Notes: a model not told the origin generated them from the sequence alone. A stretch of DNA of 64,000 bases from Otatea glauca (GCA_036346275.1 CM070727.1:2347760-2411759); one strand, 5' to 3'. Numbered from the stretch's first letter, positions 33,360 through 46,830 are shown. A program made the numbers and translations.

Positions 33360-34468
33360 TGTCTAGTTTATTATATTCGAATCTAGCTTTAAATTAGTAT
33401 GCATTACTGTAATTTTTCATTACATAGATCATTCAATCGAGCACAAACACTTAATTTTTCCCACCCTGCTGATCCTCGACACGTCCTCCGAACATCGCAA
33501 CAGTAGCCAAATCCGCAAAAACGATTTTCAAAATGGCTAGAAAACGAAAATTTTTGAGAAATTTACAACAAAATATTTTTTAACTTTATTTTATATTCAT
33601 AAGTGAGACAAAATTACTCGCAAAAAATAAAACCAAAAGCGTCGGAAAAGAAAAAACGGCCCGCCGCGCCCATGAGCCGCCGTCCCAGCGCCCGTGCGCT
33701 CCGCCGCCACGCGTCCGCGGAATCCAGCGGTCGGCGAGCACTGGATTCCCGCGATTTCGCGCGCTCGCCCGCCGCAGTAAATTTTAAAAAAACTTTCTCC
33801 AGCCCAAAAAAACTACTTTTGAAATTTCTTGTTGCATGCGGCTATTTTCGAAAAAAAAACTATCAGCATGAGGCCAAAAAGGTAAAAATTTCTTGACTGG
33901 TTGACACTGCTGTCACAAACATTCTTATGCTTGGATAAACTCCTCAGTGCAAGTGTAATCAGCTGGATGCATGGTTAGTACTAGGACCTGCACGCATGGT
34001 AAAGAGTTGATAAACATTTTGCATGCGTGTGTAACCTTCTTCCTAGCTAGCTACTACTTACTATTGTTCTGCGGCTATAGGTTACATTGTCCTTAATATA
34101 GACATTAGTATCCTTACTTGCGATCGAATGATTGCACAATCACGTATTTGCTACTTATTATGTCACTGACACGTAGATTTAGGCCCTATATATCGGTGAA
34201 ACCATAGATGGCATGCATAATGAATTTTGGAAAATTTCAATAACATATAAGAAAATTTTCTTATAAACATCAGTATATTACGTGTCATTAGTGCACTTCC
34301 TTGCAAGCAAGGGATAAGAGCACGCATGTTCGGCATCGATCTTCTGCGTCCAGCTTCCAGCTTAGTTTTAGCTAGCTAGGCATAAGAGATCGAGTTAAAC
34401 TTGACTACGATGATCGAGTTAATTAGCCAAAAATGCTATCTTTGTTAGCCGAAAAGTTAGCCAAAAAT
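33360..34468. other. Upstream intergenic stretch of the second BAHD gene
   Basis: 33600-33900 contains a plus-strand ORF of 97 codons over a GC-rich patch (33655-33780) between A-rich flanks. It has no recognisable domain and resembles transposon-end sequence. The rest is AT-rich and unassigned up to the CACTA element. Confidence 0.4.
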
Positions 34469-34489
34469 GTTCATTACTACAGAATGATA

Positions 34490-35000
34490 CATCATTATCG
34501 CTTCATCTGTGTCGGTTCTTAAGTTTTTAGAAAAAACGATTGTGATAGATGATTTAGAAGAGGCATTATCATAATCACTATCGGTTCTCAGGTTAGAAGT
34601 GATAGTGATGTAGCACTGGGAACATCACAATCGGTTCTTATGCGAGAAGTGATAGTGATGTGCATTATCATCACTATCGGTTTTCATATAAAAAGCGATA
34701 GTGATGAGTCGGTTCTTATTGAAGAAACGATAGTGATGATAATGCACATCACTATCGCTTCTCGCAAAAGAACCGAGTTCTTTTACGAGAAGCGATAGTG
34801 ATGTGCATTATCATCACTATCGCTTCTTCAATAAGAACCGATAGTGATGTGTACGGGCTCATCACTATCGCTTTTTATATGGGAATAGATTGTGATGACT
34901 ATGATAATCACTATCGCTTGGCTTATAAGAACCGACTGTGATGTGCATGATCACATCACTATCGCTTTTTATATGAGAACCGATAGTGATGTGCCCGTTA
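34490..35000. repeat. Left subterminal repeat array of the CACTA element
   Basis: Many direct and inverted copies of a CATCACTATCGGTTCTT / AGAAGCGATAGTGATG unit occur, often as head-to-head palindromes. Such arrays are known binding sites for CACTA accessory proteins and can form long hairpins. Confidence 0.85.
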
Positions 35001-35425
35001 GGTTATTTATACCACTCGAGCTGAACTCTTTTCTGTTATTGTTCCAGATGAGGTTTCTCCGCCGCCACCAGAAAAAATAGCTCATATTCTGTGGTTGAAA
35101 GCAATACTTGGGTGAGAAAATTTGAAATTCTCAAAGGTGGATGTTAAGAGGGTTAATTTGAAGCCCTAACTTGAGGAGATTTCCCCTCATTTTGCATAAT
35201 TTGTGGTTTTCTTCAAAATGTGAGCATTCCTTCAAACCCCTTTAATTTTGCACTATGTAATTTTGATATGTCATGAAGAAAGTCTAGATTGCCTTTGGAA
35301 TTGTGTATGTCCTATCAGATTTCACACCCTTTATTTCACAAGCATGTACACATGTATTTAATTATCTTAATTTGTAGTGCTTTGATGTTAATATGGAATT
35401 ATTATTGTTGTCACATGATGAATGC

Positions 35426-35801
35426 TAGAGTTTAGGGTGCGGAACCTACGTCTCCCGTTCGTGGATGCTTGTTTATAAATATGCCGAACGAAATGGCATA
35501 TTTATAAGCGAGCAGTCTCGAATTGTCCACGTTCTTTGGACAGTTCAAGGATATGTGCTTCGAGCAAGTTCCTAAGCTGTGTTGTACAACTGCAGAGTAG
35601 AGGTTTCGGTAGCGTTTCCCTGGTATTCTCCAGATACACACCCCTCTTGACCTGTTGTCGAGACGTGTATATGGAGAATAGCGAGAGATCTTCCAAATTT
35701 TCTCTGAGTTGTAAAACGGCTTAGGAACTTGTCGGAATCACATATCCTCGAATGGGATTAGGACCAAACCTATTTAGAGATTAGGAGTCATCGTTGGTAC
35801 C
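35426..35801 (+). repeat. Internal CACTA duplicated block, copy A
   Basis: Direct repeat of about 370 bp with 46475-46830. Shared phrases include CGAGCAAGTTC, GTTGTCGAGRCGTGTAT, CGGCTTAGGAACTT and ACATATCCTCGAATGGGATT. No coding capacity is supported; the ORFs are short and on both strands. Confidence 0.8.
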
Positions 35802-36102
35802 CTTGTTTTGTTTCGTTGTAGTCAAAAGTTCTGTAGGCTACTGCACTATATAATTAGATTGTTTGATATCATTGTTGATGTTAAAAATGTATGTCTCCTA
35901 TCTAGGGAATTGGAAGCTCTAAACCAGGGAAGAATCTAGGTATCGATTGGGAGAACACATTTTATATATCTTGCAGGAACTTGCAGTCCTCTATTTTGCA
36001 AAGGTAATATTAAATGAAATGATGTCTCAATATTTCAAATAGCTAGCTAGCTTGCTGTCGCTCCAGTTCTTCCTTAATTTATTGTGTGAAGTTTAATTGC
36101 AG

Positions 36103-39100
36103 ATGAACCGTAAGGAATGGATGTATGACAAAAGTCGTGTGAGTGCTGAATTTTAGAGGGGTGTTAAGGAGTTCAAAAAAATTGCCGAATAGGACAGGGT
36201 GAGGATGGGTGTAGACTTCATATATGTAAGGCCCCCATTTTTGATAAATAAATACCAAAAATGGATACCATGTGCATACAGTACTAGTCCCATGATCAGT
36301 AGCTAGTACGCACAAATACAAATTGATAACACAGTCATACACAAACTTTATTACACAATGAAGTAAGATTACATATTATTTTACAATACCAAAAGTAAAA
36401 GCTGCGGTGGAGATAAATTCTTGTAGTATGCCTTTTAACCCATTATTCCACGAGCAAGCGACAAGGAAAATCCTTAGATAAATTCATCGATAAATTCCCC
36501 GTATCCTGCATCAACGTAAGAATCGTCGGGGAAATCTGTTTCTTCACCTAAAAACATCAACATTGGCAAGTTGAGTACTTACGTACTCGCAAGACTTATG
36601 CAAATCCTAAAATACATGCAGGCCATTTCAATGAAAGGCTAATAAGGTTAATTTGCGTAAAGCTGGTTTGAAATGTAAATACTGAATAATAGATTGCAAA
36701 ATGGAATTTAAATAAAAGCAATTTAATATTGAAAGTGATAGAATGTAAGCATCAATAAATCACGAATGTTTGGGTATACTAATCATACTTAAAACCATTT
36801 CCTTCCGCTTTACAATGAAATGACCAACACGTGGTAGAAACCACTTTTTATGAAAATAAGCAAAGCGCTAACTATGTGATGACTTTACCAAGTGTCCATG
36901 ACCATGACGCGCTAATCGATTAGTTTTACACTCTGCGGTATCTGACTTTCCCACAAGACATGGTGACTCTTTGAGCAATCGATATTTGCTGCTTGCCTTT
37001 GGTGTGCCGCAGAGTCATGTTATAACCGTTACATTATTTAAACCTAACTTTGCACCAAAGACGGTGGCGATAACCCATACGTGGTGTAAGAACTCGAGCA
37101 TAGAAATGATGGAACTACCCACGGTATGGCATACACCGTTATATTGGTAGACGTTTAATCCATGATCACCTCGGTGTGGGCGTCCGTCGAGCAATTCATT
37201 AAGAAACACTCGTACTACTCGGCCTTCCAAGTGCAAAGCTAGTTTTAAACAACTTAATAAGTTAGAGCTGTCCCATACCAGCACTTGTGGTTGTATGAAT
37301 GTTCTTGGCCTGAAAACAACTCATAGTTCGGTCCTTAATCCGACACGGGCAATAATCTCCACCCTATACTACGTGCAAAGACATGCACAACCGGCTATTG
37401 CCAATAATTGCCCGCATCTAAACCATAGTTTTGTTTTCATTTTCCAACCAAATACCAACCACAAAAATGGTCATACCCATTTAAATGTCATATCCAAAGT
37501 CTTTAATCATTTCACAGTTTTAACTTCATTTAGCTTTGGCTAAGCATTTCCCTAAATATGAGTAACCCAGATTGACATTAAATATTGTCTAAGCTATTCT
37601 AGGGTTTTCAAGGTTCACAATTTCCTACTTATCAAGGAAGTTCTATAAGTCTATTGGTACAATTACCATTACCGAAATATAGCAGACTTTAACAAAATAA
37701 AGTATGCAGTAAAACATTTAATGAAAACATTTATAAAAATGGGATCAATATGATCAAAGGGGTTTGCTTGCCTTGTTGACTATCCTCGACTTCAAACTCT
37801 GGTCGTCGAATGTACGGATTAAATCGGGTTCTACGTCGTCTGCAACATATAACAAATACCAAATTTCAATAGAGCCAAAAAGAAATCAGATGGAAATATT
37901 CAAATAAAATGTTTTCACAAATTTCAGGAATGGTTACATGAGTTATTTGTTTTCTTTTGCAATTTAAAGATTTGATCTATTTAAACCATTATTGCATTAT
38001 TTTCTACTCATTTTATAACTTAGATTTTTCTTACAACACACCCTAAGTATTTTTACAGATTCTGGTTCCTGAGATAACAAGGATTCTAACAAAATTTATT
38101 TTACTAAATATGGAGGTTATTTGCAAAATTTTCATGAATGGCATATTTCTAACCTTTTCTTTGAATTTAAATTCGAATTTCAAATAAAATTCAATTCTGA
38201 AATATTTTTGTATATTCTGAATCTACTGAATTTTATATGAATTTAGAAATTTATTTCATCAAATTTGGTTGAATGATTCAAAAGTTATAGCCAAATGAAT
38301 ATCTAGGTTTTGAATAAATACTAAAAATCAGAAAACTGCCGAAAATGGAAAATACGTTTTCACGGGGAAAACGCGCTTTCCATTTCGGGCGGAATCGCTG
38401 TTGAGGCGCCGACAGCCGACCCATCGGTCGACGACCGATCTGTATTCTGTGGTGGCCACCATGATCCATGTGAGGCGATTCGACAAAGTGGTCCGTGAAG
38501 TCGCATGTCGATGACGACCTGACGCGATCGACCGGCCGGCCCAGATGGATAAGCGGCAGAAGCAACAAGCGCGCGCGCCGACAGACCGGCCCGCTTGGCG
38601 GTGACCAGAGCGAGCTGCGGCTAAGCGAGCTTCGCCGCGGCGAACCGAGTCGGGCGATGGAATCGATTCCACTCGAGCCAGCGCATCCGTGCGAACCAGT
38701 GGACGGTCGCGCGGCGGTCCGAGGCGGCCGGAAGGCGGATTCCACCGGCGGCGGCGGCTCTGGCGGAGTTCGCCGACGGCGAGCGAGCCTCCGGTGGAAT
38801 GGGTTCCACCGAGGTTGAGGCATCCGTCGCACACTTTGGTGGCGCGCGGTGGCTCAAGGGCTCTGCATGCGCATGCCACCGTCGCGCGGCGGCGGCAATG
38901 GCCGAGCGGCAGCGATGCAAAACTAGAGTTACCCAAGCTTCATTTTCACTCGGATGAGCACTGCGCGACTCAAGGAACCAGTTCCATCAATCGCTTTGAA
39001 GAATGAATGAAGGAGGAAGGCTCTCACCGTCTTGCGGTGGCGGAAGAAAAACACGGCGGAGAAGCTCGCCGGGGAAGAAAGGGTTTCGGCCGAGGCTTAG

Positions 39101-42100
39101 GACGGGTTCCTGGAGGCTCAAGGAAGCTTCGGGTTGAATGAATTGGAGTGGAATGGACTGAGGCGGAGGATTTGAAGTTTTGCCCTCTTTGCGGTTTTTA
39201 CCGTCGCCGGAGAAGATGACAATAGCAGCGGCGGAATGGATTGCACGGGTGGTAGCTAGGTCGGTGCGACGAGGCGAGGGGTTTTATAGGGGCTCGAGAG
39301 GCGGTGCGAAGCGCGCGAGAAGAACCAGAGGCGGCGTCGGTAGCGGAGAGAGGCGAGAGAGGGAAGAAGAACGCGGCGAGAGGCTGCCACGCGGGGGCCA
39401 GATGGCGGTGGCTGTCGGCTGAGTTGGCTCGCTGACAGCCCGGACCCACATGTCAGTGAAACAGAAAAAGAACTCTGGCGAAGGCTCACGACCGAACGGG
39501 ATTAGAACGGGGATTTCAACGTTCAAACTGGCACGAAAATTTATAAAATTTTTAACATAGGTCGGCAAGGATATTAACAGCCTCCTGAAAAATTTTTCAC
39601 TATTTTATGATGCATGAAGTTTTTTATAAAATTCTGACATTGCAACAGTTGCTGCATTGCCCATTCGGTTTTTCTTTTAATTTGCAATTTAAACGAAGTT
39701 ATTATTTTACAAAACTTTTTATGATAGTTTGAAATGATATTATACACCTTCTGTAAAAATTACAGACTTTAATTATTACTATTTAATTTTTAAAAATTCT
39801 GACATTACTGTTTTCCAGATTATTTATTCACTGTTTTTGAATTTTTAAAATTATAAAATGAATTAATAAATTCTTGATATTTTTACTGAAGGTTGATACT
39901 GTTTTTATGTCGTCAAGATAAAAATGTTGGGTCAGGATGACTTACAGATATTTTTAACAAATTGTTTTACCATTTTACCCTGAGATATTTACTCATAATT
40001 ATCTTTGATTAATTTTTATTTTTATTAATTCAGCTTACCCACCGACTTAAGCAAGCTGAGGAGAGCCCTCAGATATTTTTAAAAACTTTGGTAAATTTTT
40101 GTTGAATTAACATTTTTAATTTTTACCATTTTCTATTTACCATATTCTTTGATTCATTTTCTTGCATTAAAGAAAAGCCAAAAGAATATTCAGAAAATCT
40201 AGAAAATTCAGAAATTTCGAAAATAATACACAAAAGATTTTTATTTAATTTTTCTTTATTTTATGATTTTTGAGGCTGTTACAATATACTGTCCTTGCAT
40301 TGATTGCACCAATCTGAGAAGATTTAACAACCCAGCTCAAATTGAGGACCACCTGATTCGACGTGGCTTTGTGAGGAATTACACGTGTTGGATCCATCAA
40401 GGGGAGACAGGTAGTACCCTGCCGGTATGCAATGAAGACACGGTGGAACCGGATGATGAGTTGCAGCCTGATATGTTTGAGGAGGAGAATTTGGACCAAA
40501 TCTTTGCGGGATGTGGAGGGTAATTATACGGAAGAGAGTTTGAAAAGTTTAAAAGCTTGATGGAAGGCGATGCCAAACCGCTGTTCACAAGTTGCAAAGC
40601 GAGAATACACCAAGTTGGGTTCGGTCCTTGCATTGTTCGAGCTGAAGGCAAAACAGTTGGACGGATACAAGTTTCAATGCACTTCTAGTTCTTCTATCGG
40701 ATCGCTTCCGAGGGAAGCGAGTTGCCAACAAGCATTTATGAAGCGAAGAAGCTACTATGTCCCATGGGAATGGAAATAGAAAGGATACATGCATGTCCGA
40801 ATGATTGCATCTTGTACCGTAATGCACATCGAGAGCTGCGTGTGTCCGGTTTGCGGTGTGCCCGGTACAAACAAAAGGAGAAGCGTAATGACAAGAAGCG
40901 TAAGAGTCGGAACAACGACGGTGAAGAGGTCACTAAAGGTGCACCGCCAAGGTTTTGTGGTACTTGCCCATCATTCCCGTCTGGAGCGGTTGTTTGCAAA
41001 TCGAGAGAGGCAAAATTGTTGCGTTGGCATTATGAATCTTGAAAGGAAGATGGCAATCGAGACACCTGCTGATTCGGCTCAATGGAGAAACATCGATTGG
41101 AAACATGAGGAGTTTGGTGCGAAATGAGGAACATAAGATTTGGGTTGAGTACCGAGCGGAATGAATCCATTTGGTAACATGAGCGATCGTCCACAAACAC
41201 TGGCGATTCATTGTGTATCTACAACCTCCCTCCTTGGTTATGTATGAAGCGGAAGTATATCATGATGTCATTACTAATCTCGGGACCCAAACAGTAGGAA
41301 ATGATATTGATGTGTACCTTGCACCACCGATCGAGGACTTGGTAAAATTGTGGAATGAGGGTGTCGTGGTGTGGGATGCGTACAAAGAGAGCATTTCACC
41401 CTACGGGCTATGGTATTTTGCACCATAAATGATTTCCGGCTCTTGGTAATTTGGCGGGTTCTGATCGAAAGGAGCCAAAGCGTGTCCGATTTGTGAAGAG
41501 GAGGCGAGAGTCTATGGCTGCCAAATTCCAAAAAAGCGTGTATATGGGTCACCGTAGGTTTCTACCTCGAAGTCATCGATACAGTAAGATGGATGACAAA
41601 TTTGATGGGAAGAGGAAGTCCGTTCGCACATGACCCATGAGTGGAAGGCAAGTATATTCACGTGTAGAGGATATAGATGTTGATGCGGAAAGAGTCAGTA
41701 AATCTGTTAGTCCAAGGACAATTTGGAAGAAGAGGTCAATATTTTGGGACTTACCGTCTTTGGAAGGAGTTAGATGTCCGACATTGTATTGATGTCATGC
41801 ATGTTGAAAAGAATGTCTGCGATAATTTGGTTGGCATCTGCTGAACATACAGGAAGACCAAGGATGGTGTGAATGCTCGTCGTGACATGGCCTACATGGG
41901 AATCGGGCCAAGGCTTGCGGTGATAGAGGAGGATGGAAAAGGTCCGTACATCCCATTGCATGCTACACCTGTCCAAGAAGGAGAAAGAAGATCTCTGCAA
42001 AAGTCTCCAAGGTATTAAAGTTCCATCTGGCTACTCCGCAAACATTAAGAAGCTTGTGTCCATGGATGATTTGAAGTTGTTGGGCATGAAGTCCCACGAC

Positions 42101-43390
42101 TGTCATGTATTGATGACCCAAATGCTCCCAGTTGCAATCCGAAATATTCTGCCAGAGGATGTCAGGTTGGCAATCACGAAGTTGTGTTTTTTCTTCAATG
42201 CGATCTCCTGCAAAGTTATTGACCCCGATATGCTAGACAACCTACAGAGTGAGGTGGTGCAGACTCTGTGTCAGCTTGAGATGCATTTCCCACCGTCGTT
42301 CTTCGACGTAATGGTCCACCTTGTTGTTCACCTTGTCAGAGAGATTAAGATATGTGGGCCCGCTTTCCTATGTTACATGTATCCGTTCGAGAGGTACATG
42401 GGTATATTAAAGTCCTACGTGAGGAATCGGTCGAAGCTTGAGGGTAGTATTGTTGAAGGTTATGGGACTGAAGAGGTTATTGAGTTCTGTGTGGACTACC
42501 TAGGTAAAAGACAAGCAATCGGTGTTCTGTATCTCGTCACGAGCGGACTTCTTTGGTAAAGGAACCGTTGGGTCCAAACTAATGAGTCCGATGTTTGATA
42601 TGTATTGCAAAGCGCATTTGACGGTCTTGCAGAACAGCGCAGAAGTTCGTCCATACATCGAGCAGCATAAGTTGATATTACGGGAAGAGAATCTACAAAT
42701 GGATGACCTCTCCATCGCACAAGAACACAACGATCGATTCCTCACATGGTTCAAAGAAAAAGCGGAGGTCTCCTTTAGTGAGAACGTAAAATGGTTGGCT
42801 GACGGACCAAGATTTAATGTACAGACATGGCAGGGATACGATATTAATGGTTACACCTTTTACACCGAGAGTCAAAATGCCAAAGTCTTGTCCAAAACAG
42901 TGGTGTGTGCATAAATGCTTTCTCTGATTATCATCACTCGAAAAGAGTCTCTCCAACCACAATGAACTCCTACTATGGGTTGATCGAAGAAATTTGGGAG
43001 CTCGATTACGGAATATACCAAGTTCCATTGTTTCCGATGTAAGTGGGTAGGACTTCCACATGGAGTGAAGGTCGACAACAGAGGCTTTACTATTGCGGAT
43101 CTCAGTGGACTCGCCTACAAAGATGACCCATTCGTCCTTGCGAAGCAAACAACTCAAGTCTTCTCGTGCGTGATCCGCCAATCAGAGGTTGCACATCGTT
43201 CTTCATGGCAAGAGACGGATCGTAGGAGTTGAAGATGTTGTAGACGAAGAAGAGTATAACCAATTCGATGAGATACCTTCATTTGCAGATGGGGCTGTCT
43301 TAGCGGGATGACGACACACATGGAGCCAATTACATGCGAGTAGATCATCATGAAGGCGATATTGTAAATAAATGGACTATTATAATGTTT
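36103..43390 (+). pseudogene. CACTA TNP2-type transposase, decayed and interrupted by a solo LTR
   Basis: The exon begins after a TTGCAG acceptor at MNRKEWMYDKSR, the transposase-associated N-terminal domain. TAG stops occur at 36154 and 36190. The frame is cut at 36224 by a solo LTR and resumes exactly after the ATATA duplication with YCPCIDC, whose cysteines belong to the same domain. Next come fragments of the TNP2 catalytic region: IHACPNDCILYRN (about 40780-40830), PADSAQWRNID (about 41065) and GNDIDVYLAPPIEDL (about 41300). A DUF4218-type segment follows (41933-42530, with DVMVHLVVHL and YMYPFERYMG), then a DUF4216-like C-terminal part (42960-43150, with YGLIEEIWELDYG). Several frameshifts and stops separate the pieces, so no active protein is expected. 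TNP2 excises and inserts CACTA elements. Confidence 0.85.
36225..40283 (-). mobile_element. Solo LTR (long-LTR/LARD-like family), copy A, inside the CACTA transposase
   Basis: The ends on the plus strand are TGTAAGGCCCCCATTTTT and GAGGCTGTTACA. The flanking 5-bp duplications are perfect: ATATA at 36220-36224 and 40284-40288. The length is 4059 bp, with no repeated LTR and no gag or pol, so it is best read as a solo LTR. The minus-strand sense is supported by a TATAAAA box (about 39283-39289, minus) upstream of the GC-rich 38400-39270 leader. It matches the copy at 57333-62728 in reverse orientation; a shared segment lies around 37020-37420 and 61500-61900. The family resembles large-LTR LARDs such as Sukkula, but that is from memory of the ends. 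Long ORFs over the GC-rich part are incidental. Confidence 0.75.
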
Positions 43391-44100
43391 GTTGTTAATC
43401 ACATTGTTGTATTATGTATGTGAAATAGTTTACAATGCTCTGAAAGTAAAAATCCATGGTGAATTGCTTGCAAATAGTCGAATCATCATTTATGGAAATT
43501 ATCGTGCAATTCCGGAGTAATTTGAAAAAGTTTTGACTTTTCTACGCTTTACACACAAATTTCTGCAAAATTCCTAATAATTTGAACAATGCACGAAAAA
43601 GTTATGGCATTTTCTCTCTCTCTCTCTGATGAAATGATGAAAATTCAGAACTTGCGGATAGGTGATAAAGTTTATTATTAGTAAGCAATGCCACAATAAG
43701 GAAAGTGTACTGGGCCATATATAGAGCTATTGTCCAGCAATTACATATAGTGTAGTCTCGATGCGATGTACAATCTATATAATTCTGAGACATAGAAATG
43801 AGGCTAAACTATACGAAATCATTTTTGGAAATTTTTAAAATACTTGGACTTCATCCGAAAAAGTTTTGACTTTTCAACTATATAAGGAAAATTCATGCCT
43901 ATAAAGTGAATTTTAGCATATTTTTGCAATGCTAACTCTTTTCTACAAAATTCTTTTTGGATAAGATTTGTAGTATCCCAAAGTATATTTCTGGAAAATT
44001 TCAAATAATTCCAACGATATTTGCAAAAGTTGTTCACTCTTCGATTTAATTCTGAAAATTTAGAGACTTCATGATTTGTCTGGAAAGGCAATAGTGCAAT
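43391..44100. repeat. AT-rich segment related to the left end of the window
   Basis: This lies downstream of the transposase gene. Phrases such as GAAAAAGTTTTGACTTTTC, CATGCCTAYAAAG and AAATTCTTTTTGGA match the repeats at 1300-1620. Whether it is part of the CACTA element's 3' UTR region or an insertion is unclear. Confidence 0.45.
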
Positions 44101-44535
44101 GAACTACATCAGTGTCGGTTTTTCCTGAGAACCGATTGACATAATGATCTATCAGAATCAGTTTTCTTTAAAAAAGTGATACGGATATTGAAGCATTAGT
44201 GTCGGTTTTTTTATGTCAAGCGATACTAATGAATAACATCAGTGTCGGTTTTTTATGTGAAGCGACACTAATGAATAACATCAGTGTCGGTTTTATTGTG
44301 TGAAGCGATACTAATGGCTTATATCGATGTCGGTTTTATTAAAAAGCGTCTGAGATATTGAGCATCGATGTCGGTTATGTATTTGAAGTGACATCGATGA
44401 TAGTATCGATATCGGTTTTACGAAAAAGCGTCATCGATATTGAGCATCGATGTCGGTTATGTATTTGAAGTGACGCGATGATAGTAGCGATATCGGTTTT
44501 ACGAAAAAAGCGTCGATATTCTCTGTCGCTTCGTT
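44101..44535. repeat. Internal subterminal-type repeat array
   Basis: Repeats of ACATCAGTGTCGGTTTTT and AAGCGACACTAATG, changing to CATCGATGTCGGTTATG, resemble a CACTA subterminal array but have a different consensus from the true ends. A GC-rich, promoter-like patch follows (44540-44840), as in the 5' end of CACTA elements. No CACTA terminus is seen at the left edge. Confidence 0.7.
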
Positions 44536-46474
44536 TATTCCGCGACACGGCCGATTGCGCGCGCGCCGCATCGACCTCCGCCGCCCCCCCGCGCTTAACC
44601 TAGCTAGCTCCCGACCCGCCGCTCGACCTCCATTGCCCCACCCCAACGGCCCACCGACCGTCGCGCGCGCCTCCCCGCCCTTCCGCCCGCCACTCGACCT
44701 CCGTCGCCCTCGCCCGTCGCCCGCGCCCGCGCGCCGCGCCCCCCCCCGCCCGCCCGCCCCCTCGCCCGCCCGTCGCCCCGCACCACCGCCTCGGCGCGCC
44801 CACCTCGCCCCGACGGCTGCCGCCCGCCCGACGACATGTTCTTCAGGTCTGTGGCGGTTTGATTTTGTAAATATTCATGTAGTGGAACAAACTAGCATGG
44901 TTTGATTTTGTAAATGTTTAGATCAAGCTGCTGTTGCTACTGATCGTCTTATCCTAGACACTTTGTTTTATTTAATAGGATCTTTGCTTATTGTATGAAA
45001 CTTAGTGAAATTTGTTGGTTTGTATTGATTTTAGTTATATTTACTGAAGTTTGAAATGCTTTTACCTAATGTGAAGTGGAATTTTAAAGTATAGAGTGCG
45101 TAATGACTATTACCCTGCATGATTTGCATTCACTAGTTATATGCGAGGAAGCGAAATCGATTAAGGTCTTGTTCAAGCAACGAGATCTCGCTTTTAGATG
45201 TGGTCTTGTGTTAGTAGCCTCTTCATGATTATGGTTGTCTTGACTATCATGTGACTCTGAATCTTTACGTTCGCCTTTGGTTAGCGTATAAATTTTAAAT
45301 GGCGGAGTTAATTTCTAGGTTGAGCTACTTTGATACGCTTTTCTAATGTGCTAGCTTGTTAGCTTTGTATTATTTAGAAGTAGGCCTATGCTTGTGAATT
45401 TCTAACGGTTTGATACAAAAGCATGGCTCATTGTGGCATCATCATGTTACTATATCTTGACTTCTAATGATATCATACTCATATCCTTTCTAGAAATGGA
45501 TTGTGAATTGTGAACTTGAAATGACGGTGGGATGAGATAAGTTTGATTACCTTCTCAAGCGAAGGGCATGGAAGAAGCGCTTTATGGACATTTAGTGCAA
45601 TATAAAATTTTTCTTGTCTTGTGTGACTAATTGTGTTTGGACTACTAAATTACTAACATCTTATTCAATTGTTCAACTTATACATACAGCTAGTTATAAA
45701 ATTAGAGATGACAAGCAACGACTTATGCTTAAATTGTCAAGTTTATAGTGGCAACAAACTTTTACACAAGACAATCATGAAGACATAATAGCTCAGATTT
45801 TACAGAATGTTCTCAAGTAAAGAAAAAGGCTGTTCGATAACAATAAGGAACATAGCACCGTGAAGCTTGCTTCTATTGCAACAAATAACTAACAAGAGAG
45901 AAACAAGGCACAATTGACAGAAGCGATACTAAATACATGAGCTTCAATGTTTTCCTCTTGTATCCTACCATCTGCATGCATCAGGAAATAACCTTTATTT
46001 TAATAGTTAAGAGCTATATGTACTTAAACATTCTAGTGCATGGCAGACTTCAGTGTCTCGAGTGTTGTGTGAACTTCTGTGATGATTGGTGACCGGCAAT
46101 GATTCTAGACACAGCTAAATGCTTCATTTCGATCTCTTTTCATAATTGTGCATGTGTAAAACAATAATCACGATACTTATGTTTTGTGTTATATCTTTTG
46201 AAGGTCATTATTACTTTAATGAAAGGTACCAAGCTCATCTAGTATAGCCGGAAAGGAAAACACACGATCCGCTTGTTCAGACTTTCTAGTGTAAGTTCAT
46301 CAGCATGCTCCTTTGATCTTGACATGGATATATGTTCCAGAATGATTCAAATATCATGTTCACTTTACATCTACTTGCTTGTGATTCTTTTGCAAACATT
46401 TCTGAGTTCAAATTTCACAATGCATGCTTTCATCACCTACATGTTATTATTGTTACTATAATATGATCTACGTT
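44536..46474. other. GC-rich patch and intron-like region before the second CACTA gene
   Basis: 44540-44840 is extremely C-rich on the plus strand, and its overlapping ORFs in several frames are proline- or arginine-rich and unsupported. 44850-46470 is AT-rich with no recognisable gene. It may be promoter, leader and first intron of the second CACTA gene. Confidence 0.4.
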
Positions 46475-46830
46475 AGAGTTCGCAATGCGTAACCTCGTCT
46501 CCGTTCGAGTACTTGTTTATGAATATGCCATTTCGCACATTCATAAGCAAGCGATCTCAGTGTCCATGTTTTTGGGCGAGTTCGAGGATATGTGGTTCGA
46601 GCAAGTTCTTGAGTTGTTGTATACCTCGAGTAGATTTGGAAGCATCTCCCTACGGTGTTCTCGGGTACACACCCTCTTGACTGTTGTCGAGGCGTGTATC
46701 CGGAGAACAATGAGAAGATCTTCAAATTTTCTCTAGAGTTGTACAACGGCTTAGGAACTTACTCGAACCACATATCCTCGAATGGGATTAGGACCAAACC
46801 TATCTAGAGATTAGGGGTTATCGTTGGTAC
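46475..46830 (+). repeat. Internal CACTA duplicated block, copy B
   Basis: Direct repeat of 35426-35801, about 11 kb downstream in the same orientation and upstream of the second CACTA gene. Shared phrases include GCTTAGGAACTT, CACATATCCTCGAATGGGATT and TTAGGRGTYATCGTTGG. Confidence 0.8.

Noticed and set aside
34490..35000. Regularly repeated palindromes suggesting a CRISPR-like array
   Set aside because: Units vary in sequence and orientation, spacers are not unique, and the position inside a CACTA terminus explains them as subterminal repeats. The same holds for 44101-44535 and 50430-51090.
38278..38936. Minus-strand ORFs of 184-202 codons
   Set aside because: They lie in the GC-rich leader of a solo LTR, several frames are open at once, and no family features are visible.
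36225..40283. Interpretation as a DNA transposon with TGTAAC terminal inverted repeats
   Set aside because: The TG...CA ends, 5-bp target duplications, TATA box and absence of a transposase fit a long solo LTR better. The inverted similarity covers only the first few bases.
44555..44905. Proline/arginine-rich ORFs on both strands
   Set aside because: They arise from an extreme C-rich tract in the internal CACTA region; overlapping frames on both strands are open.
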